Positions 35,069 to 44,584 of a stretch of 64,000 bases of DNA are shown here, in pieces. The stretch spans positions 248,001 through 312,000 of the forward strand of contig NZ_FNOK01000004.1 of NCBI RefSeq assembly GCF_900106995.1. Reading direction: 5' to 3'. This DNA is from Saccharopolyspora shandongensis. Its GTDB lineage: Bacteria; Actinomycetota; Actinomycetes; Mycobacteriales; Pseudonocardiaceae. The position numbers were made by a program, and so were the translations under genes. Under the pieces are notes generated by a model. The model was not told the origin of the DNA and did not search any database. It saw only the letters and a program-made list of their open reading frames with translations. Each line of letters begins with the position of its first letter. Within the stretch, counting starts at the first letter, position 1.

Positions 35069-36169
35069 CTAGGCGTCCGCGGGCGTCACCTTCTTGACGT
35101 AGAGCAGCCGGTCGCCGGCCTCGATCGCGTCGGCTTCCGGCGCGTCCACCCGGTAGAGCTGACCGTCGCGCACCACGCCGAGCACGATGTCCGAGAGGTG
35201 TCGCGGGGAGCCGCCGATCTCCTGCGGTTCGACCTCCCGCTCGGCGATCGCCAGGCCCGCGTCGGGCGTCAGCAGGTCCTCGAACATCTCCACCACCGAC
35301 GGCGTCGAGGTCGCCATGCCCAGCAGGCGGCCCGCCGTCTCGCTGGACACCACCACCGAGTCCGCGCCGGACTGGCGCAGCAGGTGCACGTTCTCGGCCT
35401 CCCGCACCGCCGCGACGATCTGCGCCTTCGGCGCCAGCTCCCGCGCGGTCAGCGTGACCAGCACGGCCGTGTCGTCGCGGGCCGGGGCGACCACGATCGC
35501 CCGCGCCCGCGGCGCCCCCGCCACGCGCAGCACGTCCGAGCGGGTGCCCGAGCCGTTGACGGTGACCAGGCCTTGCGCGGACGCGGTTTCCAGCGATCGC
35601 TGGTCGGTGTCGACGACCACGATGCGCCCGGGCTCCGCGCCGTCGCCGAGCAGTGCGGTGACCGCCGAACGACCCTTGGTTCCGTATCCGATGACGACCA
35701 CGTGGTCGCGCACCTTGGACCTCCAGCGTTGGATCTTGAAAGCCTGCCGAGAGCGCTCGGTGAGCACTTCCAGTGTGGTACCGACCAGCACGATCAGGAA
35801 CAGCACCCGCAGCGGCGTGATGACCAGCACGTTCACCAGCCGGGCCTGTGAGGTGACCGGGGTGATGTCGCCGTAGCCGGTGGTGGACAGCGACACCGTC
35901 GCGTAGTAGACGGCGTCCAGCAGGTCCAGCTCGCCGCCCGCGGAGTCCCGGTAGCCGTCCCGGCCGAAGTACACGATGAACACCGTGGCGGCCAGCGCGA
36001 GCATCGCGCCGATGATCCGGCGGATGATGGAGCGCACCGGGCTGATCGTGCTGCCCGGCATCCGGATCACGCCCACCAGCGCGTGGTCGGGCCGACTGGT
36101 CAGCTCCTCCTCGTCGGTGCGGCCACCGATGAAGGGGTGCGCCAGCCGCTTGGGACTGCGCCGCATCAT
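35069..36169 (-). CDS. Potassium channel with RCK (TrkA) domains
   Basis: 366 aa. TM1 (about residues 50-67), the pore loop with selectivity filter TTGYGD, and TM2 form a two-TM channel. A cytosolic TrkA-N domain follows (VVVIGYGTKGRSAV, VVDTD) and a TrkA-C domain closes the protein. The layout matches MthK-like ligand-gated K+ channels, and the mycobacterial counterpart (Rv3200c) lies between nudC and adnB. Confidence 0.93.
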   Translation of the reverse strand: MMRRSPKRLAHPFIGGRTDEEELTSRPDHALVGVIRMPGSTISPVRSIIRRIIGAMLALAATVFIVYFGRDGYRDSAGGELDLLDAVYYATVSLSTTGYGDITPVTSQARLVNVLVITPLRVLFLIVLVGTTLEVLTERSRQAFKIQRWRSKVRDHVVVIGYGTKGRSAVTALLGDGAEPGRIVVVDTDQRSLETASAQGLVTVNGSGTRSDVLRVAGAPRARAIVVAPARDDTAVLVTLTARELAPKAQIVAAVREAENVHLLRQSGADSVVVSSETAGRLLGMATSTPSVVEMFEDLLTPDAGLAIAEREVEPQEIGGSPRHLSDIVLGVVRDGQLYRVDAPEADAIEAGDRLLYVKKVTPADA

Positions 36170-36351
36170 GACCCGTGCCCTCCGGCTCCTGCCGCGCGAC
36201 TCGGAAGCGCGTTCTCACCACTCACGGCGCAGAACAGTAACCGTTGACCGCGCGCCGGGTGCGACGCGGGACCGGCGGTTCGGCGAGGAGTTCTCCTGCA
36301 GGCCGGAAGACCTCGTCTGGACTTGGCGGCGCGGCGGCTTACCATGCAGCG

Positions 36352-36879
36352 GTGCAGCAGCTCCAGCACGCGGCCCGCGCCCTGGGATGGGACGGCCAGC
36401 TGATCCCGGACGTCGAGGTCCTCGGTGCGCGATTCGCCGCCGTGGCGCGGATCAGGCGCGACGTCCACGAGTGGCGCAGCCTTCACGGCTGGGGGCCGGA
36501 GCTCAACCCGGCCTGGTTCCGGTCCTGGTCCGAGCCCTGCACGCACGACCAGGTGCCGGTGGCCGCGGTCGATCTGCTCGGGCTGCTGGTGCCGGTGTCC
36601 CGCGCCCGCCACGCGCTGCGGGCGTGCGGGACGTTGCTGACGTTGGCGCCGTGCGCCGTCGTGCTGCCGCAGGGGTCCAAGTACAAGCCGCTGCGGATGC
36701 TGGAGCTGGACTACTACGGCGTGGGCGTGGTCAATGCCGGTTTCGAGGGCCCGGCCGAGCTGGTGGTCACGCCGGAGGACCGGACCGCGGAGTTCGGCTC
36801 GTCGATGTTCGGCCGCTGGCTGCTGGAGGTCCTCTACTCGCGGCTCCTCGAACTCCCCCAGCTCACCGAGAACGCCTGA
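36352..36879 (+). CDS. Conserved hypothetical protein
   Basis: 175 aa from GTG 36352. Soluble, with aromatic-rich segments (HEWRSLHGWGPELNPAWFRSW) and a C-terminal GSSMFGRWLLEVLYSRLLEL. No domain is recognised. Strong coding bias and the absence of alternative frames support it. It converges on the hypothetical gene at 37097, with a dispersed-repeat copy between them. Confidence 0.7.
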   Translation: MQQLQHAARALGWDGQLIPDVEVLGARFAAVARIRRDVHEWRSLHGWGPELNPAWFRSWSEPCTHDQVPVAAVDLLGLLVPVSRARHALRACGTLLTLAPCAVVLPQGSKYKPLRMLELDYYGVGVVNAGFEGPAELVVTPEDRTAEFGSSMFGRWLLEVLYSRLLELPQLTENA

Positions 36880-36894
36880 GCGCAGACGTCAGGC

Positions 36895-37080
36895 AAGCGG
36901 CGGTAGCCGCTTTCTCCTTTCACCACGCACGCACCCGGCACCGCCGCGGGTTCTCAGACGTCCTCTCGCGAGGACAGCCCCGAAGCCGCGTTGGGTCATA
37001 CACAAATCGGGGATCCCACAGCGAGAAGGCGACCGTAACTCCCGCAGGGGGCCGCTACCCGCACCGCTGCGGAAAACGAA
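36895..37080 (+). repeat. Structured dispersed repeat, copy B
   Basis: About 186 bp. The AAGCGGCGGTAGCCGCTT hairpin, GCACCGCCGCGGGTTCTCAG, the GTCCTC-TCGC-GAGGAC stem and GGGGATCCCACAGCGAGAAGG are conserved. So is the 3' CTACCCGCACCGCTGCGG block. The loop between CCCCGA and TCGGGG differs from copies A and C, but the stem is kept. It lies between two convergent hypothetical genes. Confidence 0.8.
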
Positions 37081-37096
37081 CCCGGAATGCTTCTGC

Positions 37097-37705
37097 TCAG
37101 GCCAGGACGTATTCGTGCCAGTTGAGCTGCTGCTGGTTCCAGCGCATGCCGCGGCCTTCCTTCAGCGCGCGCAGCGCCTGCATCGTGTGCGGCCAGCGGC
37201 GGATCACGTTCGCCAGCGCGATCGGCGTCATCAGGTCGGCCGAGCGCCGGTGGTCGCCCGGGCCCAGCAGCGCGATGCCGCCGGGCGTGGAGATGATGTC
37301 GGTCAGCGGCGCCTGGCCGGACAGGGCGACCTGCTCGACGCTGAGGATGCTGTGCGGCTGCAGTTCGGCCGGCCAGCTGTTGCGGTCGATGTCGGCGGCG
37401 ACGGGCTGTTCGCAGCTGCCGCACTCGCACTTGAACTCGCTGGCCCAGCCGTGCTGCTTCCACGACCACACCGCGGCGCCACCGGTGTCCAAATCGGACA
37501 GTGCGGCGACGTGCGGCCAGGCCCCGACGACGGCGCTGAGCATCGTCTTCTTCGACGGTCGCGGGTTGCGGCCCGGGCCGTCGAAGGACCAGGTGCCTTC
37601 GTCGTTCCGGTGCACCCGCACCAGCGGGGCGCGCATCGCCAGGACGTCGGCGTCGACGTTCACTTCGGATTCCGGTGGCGTGTTGAGCTTCCAGTCCGTG
37701 TTCAT
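37097..37705 (-). CDS. Hypothetical protein with a CxCxxC cluster
   Basis: 202 aa from ATG 37705. Segments include WSFDGPGRNPRPS and FKCECGSCEQP, a possible metal-binding knuckle. The C-terminal MRWNQQQLNWHEYVLA is Trp-rich. No family is recognised. It lies downstream of adnB on the same strand, separated by a strong hairpin. Confidence 0.65.
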   Translation of the reverse strand: MNTDWKLNTPPESEVNVDADVLAMRAPLVRVHRNDEGTWSFDGPGRNPRPSKKTMLSAVVGAWPHVAALSDLDTGGAAVWSWKQHGWASEFKCECGSCEQPVAADIDRNSWPAELQPHSILSVEQVALSGQAPLTDIISTPGGIALLGPGDHRRSADLMTPIALANVIRRWPHTMQALRALKEGRGMRWNQQQLNWHEYVLA

Positions 37706-37810
37706 CGCGGGCATAGTCATCCGCCGCGAACCGCGATCTCAAGCTCCGCCACCCGAACGTGTAGTGATCCGGGGGTCGGCGGTGATCCCGATGACGTCGG
37801 CACCGCCGCA

Positions 37811-37872
37811 GGTCAGCACTCGTGAGTGAGTTTGGTCGCCGGAGCGGCCGACCGCACTCACGAGGCCTGACC
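37811..37872. terminator. 62-bp interrupted inverted repeat
   Basis: GGTCAG and CTCGTGAGTG on the left pair with CACTCACGAG and CTGACC on the right, with two mismatched bases between. The loop holds a further GGTCG/CGACC pairing. It is 11 bp past the adnB stop and probably terminates adnB. The GTGAGTG/CACTCAC core is a type often repeated in related genomes. Confidence 0.6.
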
Positions 37873-37883
37873 AGGCCGAACCG

Positions 37884-40800
37884 TCACTGCGCCGAGGGCA
37901 CCGAAGTGATGAGGTTCCGGATGCCGTCGGCGTCGAGGAGGTCGGCGGGGCGGAGCGTGTAGTCATCGCGGACGTAGTGGAACGCCGCGCGGACCTTCGC
38001 AAGCGGCGTGCCGGAGAGCTCCGCCCAGGCCAGCCGGTAGGCCGCGAGCTGCACCGACAGCGCCGGGATCTGGTCGCCGCCCGGCACCGCGCCGGTCTTC
38101 CAGTCCAGCACCGTCCAGCCGCCGTCGGCGTCGGCGAACACCGCGTCCATCCGGCCGCGCAGCACCACGCCCTCGGCCTGGGTTTCGAACGGCACCTCGA
38201 CCCGGTGCGGCGTGCGGTCGGCCCAGGAACCGGCCAGGAACGCCTGCTGCAGATCGGCGAGCTCCTCGTGCACCGGCGCGGATTCGTCGGCGGCGCCGGG
38301 CAGTTCGTCGAAGTCCAGCAGCGCGGTCGAGGTGAACCGGTGCTCCAGCCAGGCGTGGAACGCGGTGCCCCGGCGGGTCATCGGGTTCGGCGGGAACGGC
38401 AGCGGGCGGCGCAGCCGCCGGGCGAGGGTGTCGGAATCCTTGGCGAGCTCGACGAGTTGGCTCACCGACAGGTGGTCCGGCAGCCGCACCTGCTCCCGCC
38501 GTTGCGCGGCCGCGGCGCGCTCGGCCAGCAGCACGTCGACGTCCCGCGCCCAGCCGTCCTCGTCGTCCTCCGGCTCCGCATCATCCACAGTGGACATCGC
38601 GGCCCGCACGAGCTCCGCGCCTTCGGCCACCGCGGCGCGGCGCGGCCCCAGCGGATCGACCGGCCACTCCGCGGAGCGCACGGCGTCGGCCAGCGGGTTC
38701 GTCGCGCCCTCGTCGGGTTCCGGCGTCCACAGGTCGACGACCCCGGCCCCGGCCTCGCGCAGCACCTCCGCCAGCTGCCGCAGGAAGTCCGACGGCCCCT
38801 TCGGCCGGTCGCCGTTCTCGCCCCACCAGTGCCCGGACAGCAGCAACGTCCGCTCCGAACGCGTCACCGCGACGTAGAGCAGCCGCCGCTCCTCGGCGAG
38901 CCGGCGCTCCTCGAACTCTTCGTCGTGGATGCCCAGCGCCTCGGTGACCTCCTTGCGGTCCAGCCCGAACAGCCGCTCGACGTCCAGCCGGGGCAGGTCC
39001 TGGGCGTCGCCGCGGAGTTCGGCGGGCAGTTCGGTGGCCGACCGCAGCCACGACGAGGACTTCCGCTTGCCGGGGAAGACGTCGTTGACCAGGTGCGGCA
39101 CGGCGACGACCTGCCACTCCAGGCCCTTGGCGGCGTGCACGGTGAGCACCTGGACCCGGTCCTCGGCGACTTCGACCTCGCCGGGTTCCAGGCCGTCCTC
39201 GGCTCGTTCGGCCGCTTCCAGGTAGTCCAGCAACGCGTGCAGCGTGGCCGACGGGCTCGCGGTCGCGAAGTCGGTGACCGCGTCGGCGAACGCGTCGAGG
39301 TGGATGCGGCCCGCGCCGACCGGTCGCGCCATGCTCTCGATGTCCAGCAGCAGCGTCCGTTCGACGTCGGCGACGAGCTCCGGCAACGGCTGGTCCAGGC
39401 GGCGCCGCAACGCGGCGAGTTCGCCGCCCAGCCGCCGGATGCGCCGGTAGCCGTCGCCGGAATAGCGCCCCGCGTCGCCGGGATCGTCGAGTGCGTCGAC
39501 GAGGCCTGCCTGCTCGGCGTTCTCACCCGGCAACGCCGCGGTGACCATTGCGGACGGATCGGAGGATTCGGGCGCCCCGAACGCCTGCGTCCCGAGCTCC
39601 CTCGCTCGGTCCCACAGCGCGGCGATGTCGGCCGCTCCCAGGCGCCAGCGCGAGCCGGTGAGCAGCCGCATCGCGGCCGTTCCGGCGAGCGGGTCGACCA
39701 GCGACCGCAATGCGCTCACGAGGTCGCGGACCTCGGGCTCGTCGAGCAGGCCGCCGAGCCCGACGACCTCCACCGGCAGGCCGCGTTCCCGCAGCGCAGC
39801 CGCGATGTCGGTCATGTCGGCGCGGCGTCGCACCAGCACCGCCGCGGTCGGCGGGCGGCCCGTTTCGTCCAGCGCCGCGTGCCACTGCGCGGTGACCTGG
39901 TCGGCGACCCAGTCGCGTTCGGACCGCACGTGTTCGCTCAGCACCAACCGGATGTCGCCGGGTTCGGCGCCGTCCCTGGCGCGCAGTTCGTCGACTTCCA
40001 GCCCCGTCTTGCGCAGCGGTTCCGAGACCGCGTTGGCGACGTGCAGGACTTCCGCCGGGTTGCGGAAGCTCGTCAGCAGTCCGTACCGGTGCGCCCGGGC
40101 CTTGCGGCCGTCGTCGATGCGCGGGAAATCGGTGGTGAAGCGCGGGAGGTTCGCCGCGCTCGCGCCGCGCCAGCCGTAGATGGCCTGCGCCGGGTCGCCG
40201 ACGGCGGTGACCGGCAGCGGCCGGTCACGGCCGAACAGCGAGCGCAGCAATACCCGTTGCGCGTGGCCGGTGTCCTGGTACTCGTCCAGCAGGACGGCGC
40301 CGTAGCGAGCGCGTTCCCCGTCGACGACTTCGGGATGCTCGGCGGCGAGCAGTGCCGCCAGCGACATCTGGTCGGCGAAGTCCATCGCGCCTTCGCGCCG
40401 CTTGCGCTGCGCGTACTCCTCGACCAGCGGCAGCAGCGCCACCCGCAAGCGTTGCGCGGCAACGACTTTCACCAGGTCCTGCGGCAGGTTCGCGCGCTGG
40501 CCCTTGGCGCGCGGCGCGTTCTCGACGGCGTGGCAGAGCTTCTCGGCGTGCGCCCGCAGGTCGTCCGGGCGCACCAGGTGCTCGGCGAGCTCACCGGCCA
40601 GCGAGAGCAGGTAGCCGGTGACCGTGGACGGGACCTTGTCGGTGTCGATGTCCTCGGTCCAGGTCGCGACGACGCTGTGCGCGAGCTGCCAGGACGCGGT
40701 CTCGGTCAGCAGCCGCGCGCCCGGCTCGACCGGCACCCGCAGGCCGTGCTCGCCGACGAGCCGCCCCGCGTAGGCGTGGTAGGTCAGCACCGTGGGCTCT

Positions 40801-41165
40801 TCGGTGAGCACCGCCGAGAGCAGCTGCCTGCTGGGATCGACCTCGTCGAGCAGTCCCGATCCGGCGAGCCGGCGCAGCCGGGCGCGCACCCGGTCGGCGA
40901 GCTGCCGCGCGGCCTTGCGGGTGAACGTCAGGCCGAGGATGCGTTCCGGCGTCACCAGCCGGTTGGCGACCAGCCACACCACGCGGGCGGCCATCGTCTC
41001 GGTCTTCCCCGCGCCCGCTCCCGCCACGACCAGCGCCGGTTCGGCGGGCGCGGCGATCACCGCGGCCTGCTCCGGGGTCGGCGGGTGCAGCCCGAGCGCC
41101 TGCGCGATCCGATGTGGACTGATGGCCGCGGGCCCCGGCGGGTTCTCGGATGGCCGGCCGTTCAT
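37884..41165 (-). CDS. adnB: AdnB helicase-nuclease subunit
   Basis: 1093 aa, close to the ~1100-aa mycobacterial AdnB. The N-terminal UvrD-like helicase has Walker A GAGAGKTETMAARV, motif II LLDEYQDTGHAQRVL and the late motif VAVTRSERTLLL. The C-terminal RecB-type nuclease has VLDWKTGAVPGG and a downstream QLAAYRLAW. With AdnA it forms the heterodimeric end-resecting motor of actinobacteria. It starts at ATG 41165, 50 bp after adnA. An ~11-bp TCCACAGTGGA palindrome lies within the gene at 38584. Confidence 0.94.
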   Translation of the reverse strand: MNGRPSENPPGPAAISPHRIAQALGLHPPTPEQAAVIAAPAEPALVVAGAGAGKTETMAARVVWLVANRLVTPERILGLTFTRKAARQLADRVRARLRRLAGSGLLDEVDPSRQLLSAVLTEEPTVLTYHAYAGRLVGEHGLRVPVEPGARLLTETASWQLAHSVVATWTEDIDTDKVPSTVTGYLLSLAGELAEHLVRPDDLRAHAEKLCHAVENAPRAKGQRANLPQDLVKVVAAQRLRVALLPLVEEYAQRKRREGAMDFADQMSLAALLAAEHPEVVDGERARYGAVLLDEYQDTGHAQRVLLRSLFGRDRPLPVTAVGDPAQAIYGWRGASAANLPRFTTDFPRIDDGRKARAHRYGLLTSFRNPAEVLHVANAVSEPLRKTGLEVDELRARDGAEPGDIRLVLSEHVRSERDWVADQVTAQWHAALDETGRPPTAAVLVRRRADMTDIAAALRERGLPVEVVGLGGLLDEPEVRDLVSALRSLVDPLAGTAAMRLLTGSRWRLGAADIAALWDRARELGTQAFGAPESSDPSAMVTAALPGENAEQAGLVDALDDPGDAGRYSGDGYRRIRRLGGELAALRRRLDQPLPELVADVERTLLLDIESMARPVGAGRIHLDAFADAVTDFATASPSATLHALLDYLEAAERAEDGLEPGEVEVAEDRVQVLTVHAAKGLEWQVVAVPHLVNDVFPGKRKSSSWLRSATELPAELRGDAQDLPRLDVERLFGLDRKEVTEALGIHDEEFEERRLAEERRLLYVAVTRSERTLLLSGHWWGENGDRPKGPSDFLRQLAEVLREAGAGVVDLWTPEPDEGATNPLADAVRSAEWPVDPLGPRRAAVAEGAELVRAAMSTVDDAEPEDDEDGWARDVDVLLAERAAAAQRREQVRLPDHLSVSQLVELAKDSDTLARRLRRPLPFPPNPMTRRGTAFHAWLEHRFTSTALLDFDELPGAADESAPVHEELADLQQAFLAGSWADRTPHRVEVPFETQAEGVVLRGRMDAVFADADGGWTVLDWKTGAVPGGDQIPALSVQLAAYRLAWAELSGTPLAKVRAAFHYVRDDYTLRPADLLDADGIRNLITSVPSAQ

Positions 41166-41214
41166 GCGCGGCCCCCGGACCGAGTTCCGCGGAGGGCGCC
41201 GAAGCAGTACCCGA

Positions 41215-44200
41215 TCACTGCGCGACCTGTCTTCCGGCCGGGTGGACGGGGCAGCAGGTGCGCGCCGGGCATCGCGCGCAGTCGGAGTTCTCGCTGGCCA
41301 CGTAGGCCGGGCCCAGGCTGGACGCCGCGGCGGTGTGCACCACGTCGAGCCACACCTCGATCCGCTCGGTGTCCAGGGCCTGCTGGACGCGTTCGGTCGC
41401 CGCGCCCTTCCGGTCGGCCTTCGCGACGTACAGCAGTCGCGCCCCACCGGGCCCGTCGTTTTCGCCGAACGCGCCCAAAGCGGCGGCCAGCTGGTACACC
41501 GCGAGCTGTGGGTGCTCCTCGGCGTCGCCCTTGCTGACCGGCGTCTTCCCGGTCTTGACGTCGACCACCACGGGGCGACCGTCGGGATCGACCTCCAGCC
41601 GGTCCACGCGGCCGCGCAACCGCAGCCACGGCCCGCCCTCCCGGCCCGCGACCGTGACGTCCAGGTCCTTCTCCACGCCGATCTGGGTGAGCTCGGCCCG
41701 CGACTCCACCAGCCACGTCACGAACGCGTCGAGCATCTTCTCCACGCGCGTGCGCTCCTTGCGCGAGAACCAGGGAGCGCCGGCGTCCACGGATTCCCAA
41801 GCGTCGTCCAGGGCTTTGTGCAGCTGCGCGGTGTCCGCGCCGTCCGCTGCGGCCTGCACGAGCGCGTGCACGAGCGTGCCGGTGACGGCGGCGAGCTCGG
41901 CGGTGTCCTGGCCGCCGTGCCGCTCGACCAGCCAGCGCAGCGGGCACTTGGCCAGGATTTCCACAGTGGACGGTGACACCTTGACCGGATCGTCGCCGGT
42001 CACCAGCGGCGCCGCGGTGGAGCTCTCCGGCAGCCCGTACCAGGCCTCCGGGCTGGCGCCCGGCACCCCGGCGTTGGCCAGCCGCGCGAGCTGCGCCGCC
42101 GCCCGCTGCCGCCGCGCCGGCTCCGCCTCCGCGTCGCACACCACCCGGCGCAGCTCACCGACGAGGTCGCCGAGCGCCAAGCCGCGCTCCGGGCGGGCGA
42201 TCGGCCGCTCCACCGCGTCCGGGTCGCTGACCACGCCCTCCAGCTCGTCGAGGAACCGCGACGGCTGCTCGTCCTCCCCGCGCACCGCGCTGACCAGCAG
42301 GTTCCGCCGCGCCCGGCTCGCCGCGACCAGCAGCAGCCGCCGTTCCTCGGCCAGCAGCGGGGCGGTCGCCGACACCCGCTCGGCGTCCACTCCGGACAGC
42401 ACGTCGACCAGCCGCTCCACGCCTAGCAACGAGCCGCGCAGCCGCAGGTCGGGCCAAATCCCTTCCTGCACACCGGGAATCGCCACGACCTCCCACTCCC
42501 GGCCGCTCGCGGCGTGCGCGGTCAGCACCGACACCGCGTTGTCCCGGGGCGCGGTCGGCGCCAGCGAACTGCCCGCGATCTGCTGGCTGGTCAGGTAATC
42601 CGCGAAACCGGCGACGTCCGCACCCGGCAGCCGGTCGACGAACTGGGCGGCGGCGTCGAACAACGACACCACGGCGTCGAGGTCGCGATCGGCCTGCGCG
42701 CCGGCCGCACCGTGCCGCTCGGCCTGCGCGACCCACCGCTTCTCCAGGCCGCTGGCCTTCCACACCCGCCACAACGTGTCCTCGACGGTGTGCCCGGCGG
42801 CGACGGAGTCGGCCGCGGTGCGCAGCAGCCCCGCGAGGCGACGGGCCGGCGCGGCGGCGGAGTCTTCGAGCGCGGCGAGCCGGTCGTCGGCCTGCAGCAC
42901 CTCCACCAGCAGCTCACCGCTGGCCCGGCTACCTCCGGCGGCGAGCTCCAGACGACGGAGCCCGCGACGCAGCCGCCGCAGCGCGAGCGGGTCGGCGCCG
43001 CCGAGCGGCGAGGCGAGCAGCTCAGAGGCAGCGTCCGGGTCGAGCGCCTGCGGGCGCGCAGCGCAGCGCAGCAGCGTCAGCAGCGGGCGGACCGCGGTGC
43101 GCTGCGCCAGCGGTAGGTCGTCGACCGGCAGCGCGATCGGCACGCCTGCCGCCAGCAAGGCGCGGCGCAGCACCGGAAGCGACAGGCCGGTCGAGCGGAC
43201 CACGACGGCCATGTCCGACCAGGCGATCTCGTCGAGCAGGTGCGCCCGGCGGAGCTGGTCGGCCACCCACGCGGCCTCCTGGGCCTCCGTGGCCAGCAAC
43301 CGCACCTGTACCGAGCCGCTGCGCCCGTTCTCGGGCTCCACCAGCTCGCGCTGCGGGCCCGCGCCCGGCAGTCGCGCGGCCAGCCGCTGCACGGCTTCCC
43401 GGACGGCCTTGGACATCCGGTGGTCGACGGTGAGCACCTCGGTGTTCGTGCCGTCCGGGTCTGCGTCCAGCAGGCAGCGCGGATCGGCACCGCGGAAGGA
43501 GTACACCGCCTGGTCCGGGTCGCCGGCCAGCACGAACTCGACGGCCGTGTCGCCGAGCCGCCGGGTCAGCCAGTACTGCTGCGGGTCGAGGTGCTGCGCA
43601 TCGTCGACGAGGACGTAGCGCACGCGGTCCTGCTCGGCCGCCAGCAGCCCGGGGTCGGTGTCGAACGCCAGCAGCGCCGAGCCGACCAGCTCCGCGGCGT
43701 CCAGCGCGGGGGCCTGCGCGCCGCCCGCTCCGCGCAGCAGCGTGACCTGCTCGTACTGCCGGGCGAACCGGCCGGCGGCGATCCACTCCGGACGGTTGTG
43801 CTGCCTACCGAGGTTCACCAGCCGCTCGGGCCCCACGCCGCGCTCGGCGGCCCGCAGCAGCAGATCGCGCAGTTCCTCGGCAAACCCGGGAACGGTCAGC
43901 GCCGGGCGCAGCGTCTCGGGCCAGTCCCGGGCGCCGCCCTCGACGTCCCCGGCCAGCAGGTCGCGCACCAGCGCGTCCTGGTCCGGGCCGTTGAGCAGCT
44001 GCGGGGGCGGTAGCTGCTCGCGCACGGCCTGCAGCCGCAGCACCGCGAAGGCGTACGAGTGGACGGTCCGCACCAGTGGTTCGGGCGCGGTCCGCAGGTC
44101 CTCCGTGGAACCGGTGAGCAGCCGGGTGATCTCGGTGCGCATCCAGGCCGCCGCGCGCCGGCTGCCGGTCAGCACCAGGACGTTCTCCGGCGACACCCCG

Positions 44201-44385
44201 CGGTCGCGGATGCGCTCGGCGGCCAGCTGCGCGATCAGCGTGCTCTTGCCGGTCCCGGGCCCGCCCAGGATCCGCAGGAGGCCGTCGCGGTGCGCCAACG
44301 CCCGTTGCCCGGCGGTGTCCCAGACCGTCCGCCGCCGAGCGGGTTCGGCTCGGCGCACGAGTACGGGCGCGGTCGGGGATGGCAC
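41215..44385 (-). CDS. adnA: AdnA helicase-nuclease subunit
   Basis: 1056 aa, matching mycobacterial AdnA length. Walker A is GGPGTGKSTLIAQL, motif II LVDDAQHLDPQQYWL, motif III GDPDQAVYSFRGAD and motif VI VAASRARRNLL. The C-terminal nuclease has VVVDVKTGKTPVSKG and QLAVYQLA. Iron-sulfur cysteines appear as KCPLRW and CARCPARTCCP. It is upstream of adnB on the same strand and forms the AdnAB complex for double-strand break resection. Confidence 0.93.
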   Translation of the reverse strand: MPSPTAPVLVRRAEPARRRTVWDTAGQRALAHRDGLLRILGGPGTGKSTLIAQLAAERIRDRGVSPENVLVLTGSRRAAAWMRTEITRLLTGSTEDLRTAPEPLVRTVHSYAFAVLRLQAVREQLPPPQLLNGPDQDALVRDLLAGDVEGGARDWPETLRPALTVPGFAEELRDLLLRAAERGVGPERLVNLGRQHNRPEWIAAGRFARQYEQVTLLRGAGGAQAPALDAAELVGSALLAFDTDPGLLAAEQDRVRYVLVDDAQHLDPQQYWLTRRLGDTAVEFVLAGDPDQAVYSFRGADPRCLLDADPDGTNTEVLTVDHRMSKAVREAVQRLAARLPGAGPQRELVEPENGRSGSVQVRLLATEAQEAAWVADQLRRAHLLDEIAWSDMAVVVRSTGLSLPVLRRALLAAGVPIALPVDDLPLAQRTAVRPLLTLLRCAARPQALDPDAASELLASPLGGADPLALRRLRRGLRRLELAAGGSRASGELLVEVLQADDRLAALEDSAAAPARRLAGLLRTAADSVAAGHTVEDTLWRVWKASGLEKRWVAQAERHGAAGAQADRDLDAVVSLFDAAAQFVDRLPGADVAGFADYLTSQQIAGSSLAPTAPRDNAVSVLTAHAASGREWEVVAIPGVQEGIWPDLRLRGSLLGVERLVDVLSGVDAERVSATAPLLAEERRLLLVAASRARRNLLVSAVRGEDEQPSRFLDELEGVVSDPDAVERPIARPERGLALGDLVGELRRVVCDAEAEPARRQRAAAQLARLANAGVPGASPEAWYGLPESSTAAPLVTGDDPVKVSPSTVEILAKCPLRWLVERHGGQDTAELAAVTGTLVHALVQAAADGADTAQLHKALDDAWESVDAGAPWFSRKERTRVEKMLDAFVTWLVESRAELTQIGVEKDLDVTVAGREGGPWLRLRGRVDRLEVDPDGRPVVVDVKTGKTPVSKGDAEEHPQLAVYQLAAALGAFGENDGPGGARLLYVAKADRKGAATERVQQALDTERIEVWLDVVHTAAASSLGPAYVASENSDCARCPARTCCPVHPAGRQVAQ

Positions 44386-44468
44386 GCATCGATGGAATCA
44401 CGCGCCGACGACAAGGTCGCGCAGGGCTCGCTGGTAGGCGCAGTTCAACGAGGAATTAACAGAACCTT

Positions 44469-44485
44469 TTGGTGGTATGAACCAA
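44469..44485. promoter_or_regulatory. Operator-like palindrome upstream of the GH18 gene
   Basis: TTGGT and ACCAA flank a 7-bp spacer, about 100 bp upstream of the chitinase start. It loosely resembles sugar-regulator sites (TGGT...ACCA) of actinobacterial chitinase genes, but the spacing differs from the DasR consensus. The assignment is tentative. Confidence 0.3.
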
Positions 44486-44584
44486 TTTCGTTCTCTGGCA
44501 GTGTGCTGATCGTCACAGCTCCTCCACGGCTGTGACCTGCGAAAGCGCGCCCCGAGCGCGATCAACTCCCCCGAAGGAGGAACC

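Noticed and set aside
36244..36351. N-terminal extension of the hypothetical gene at 36352
   Set aside because: The upstream residues are Arg/Gly-rich and lack a ribosome site; GTG 36352 gives a plausible start.
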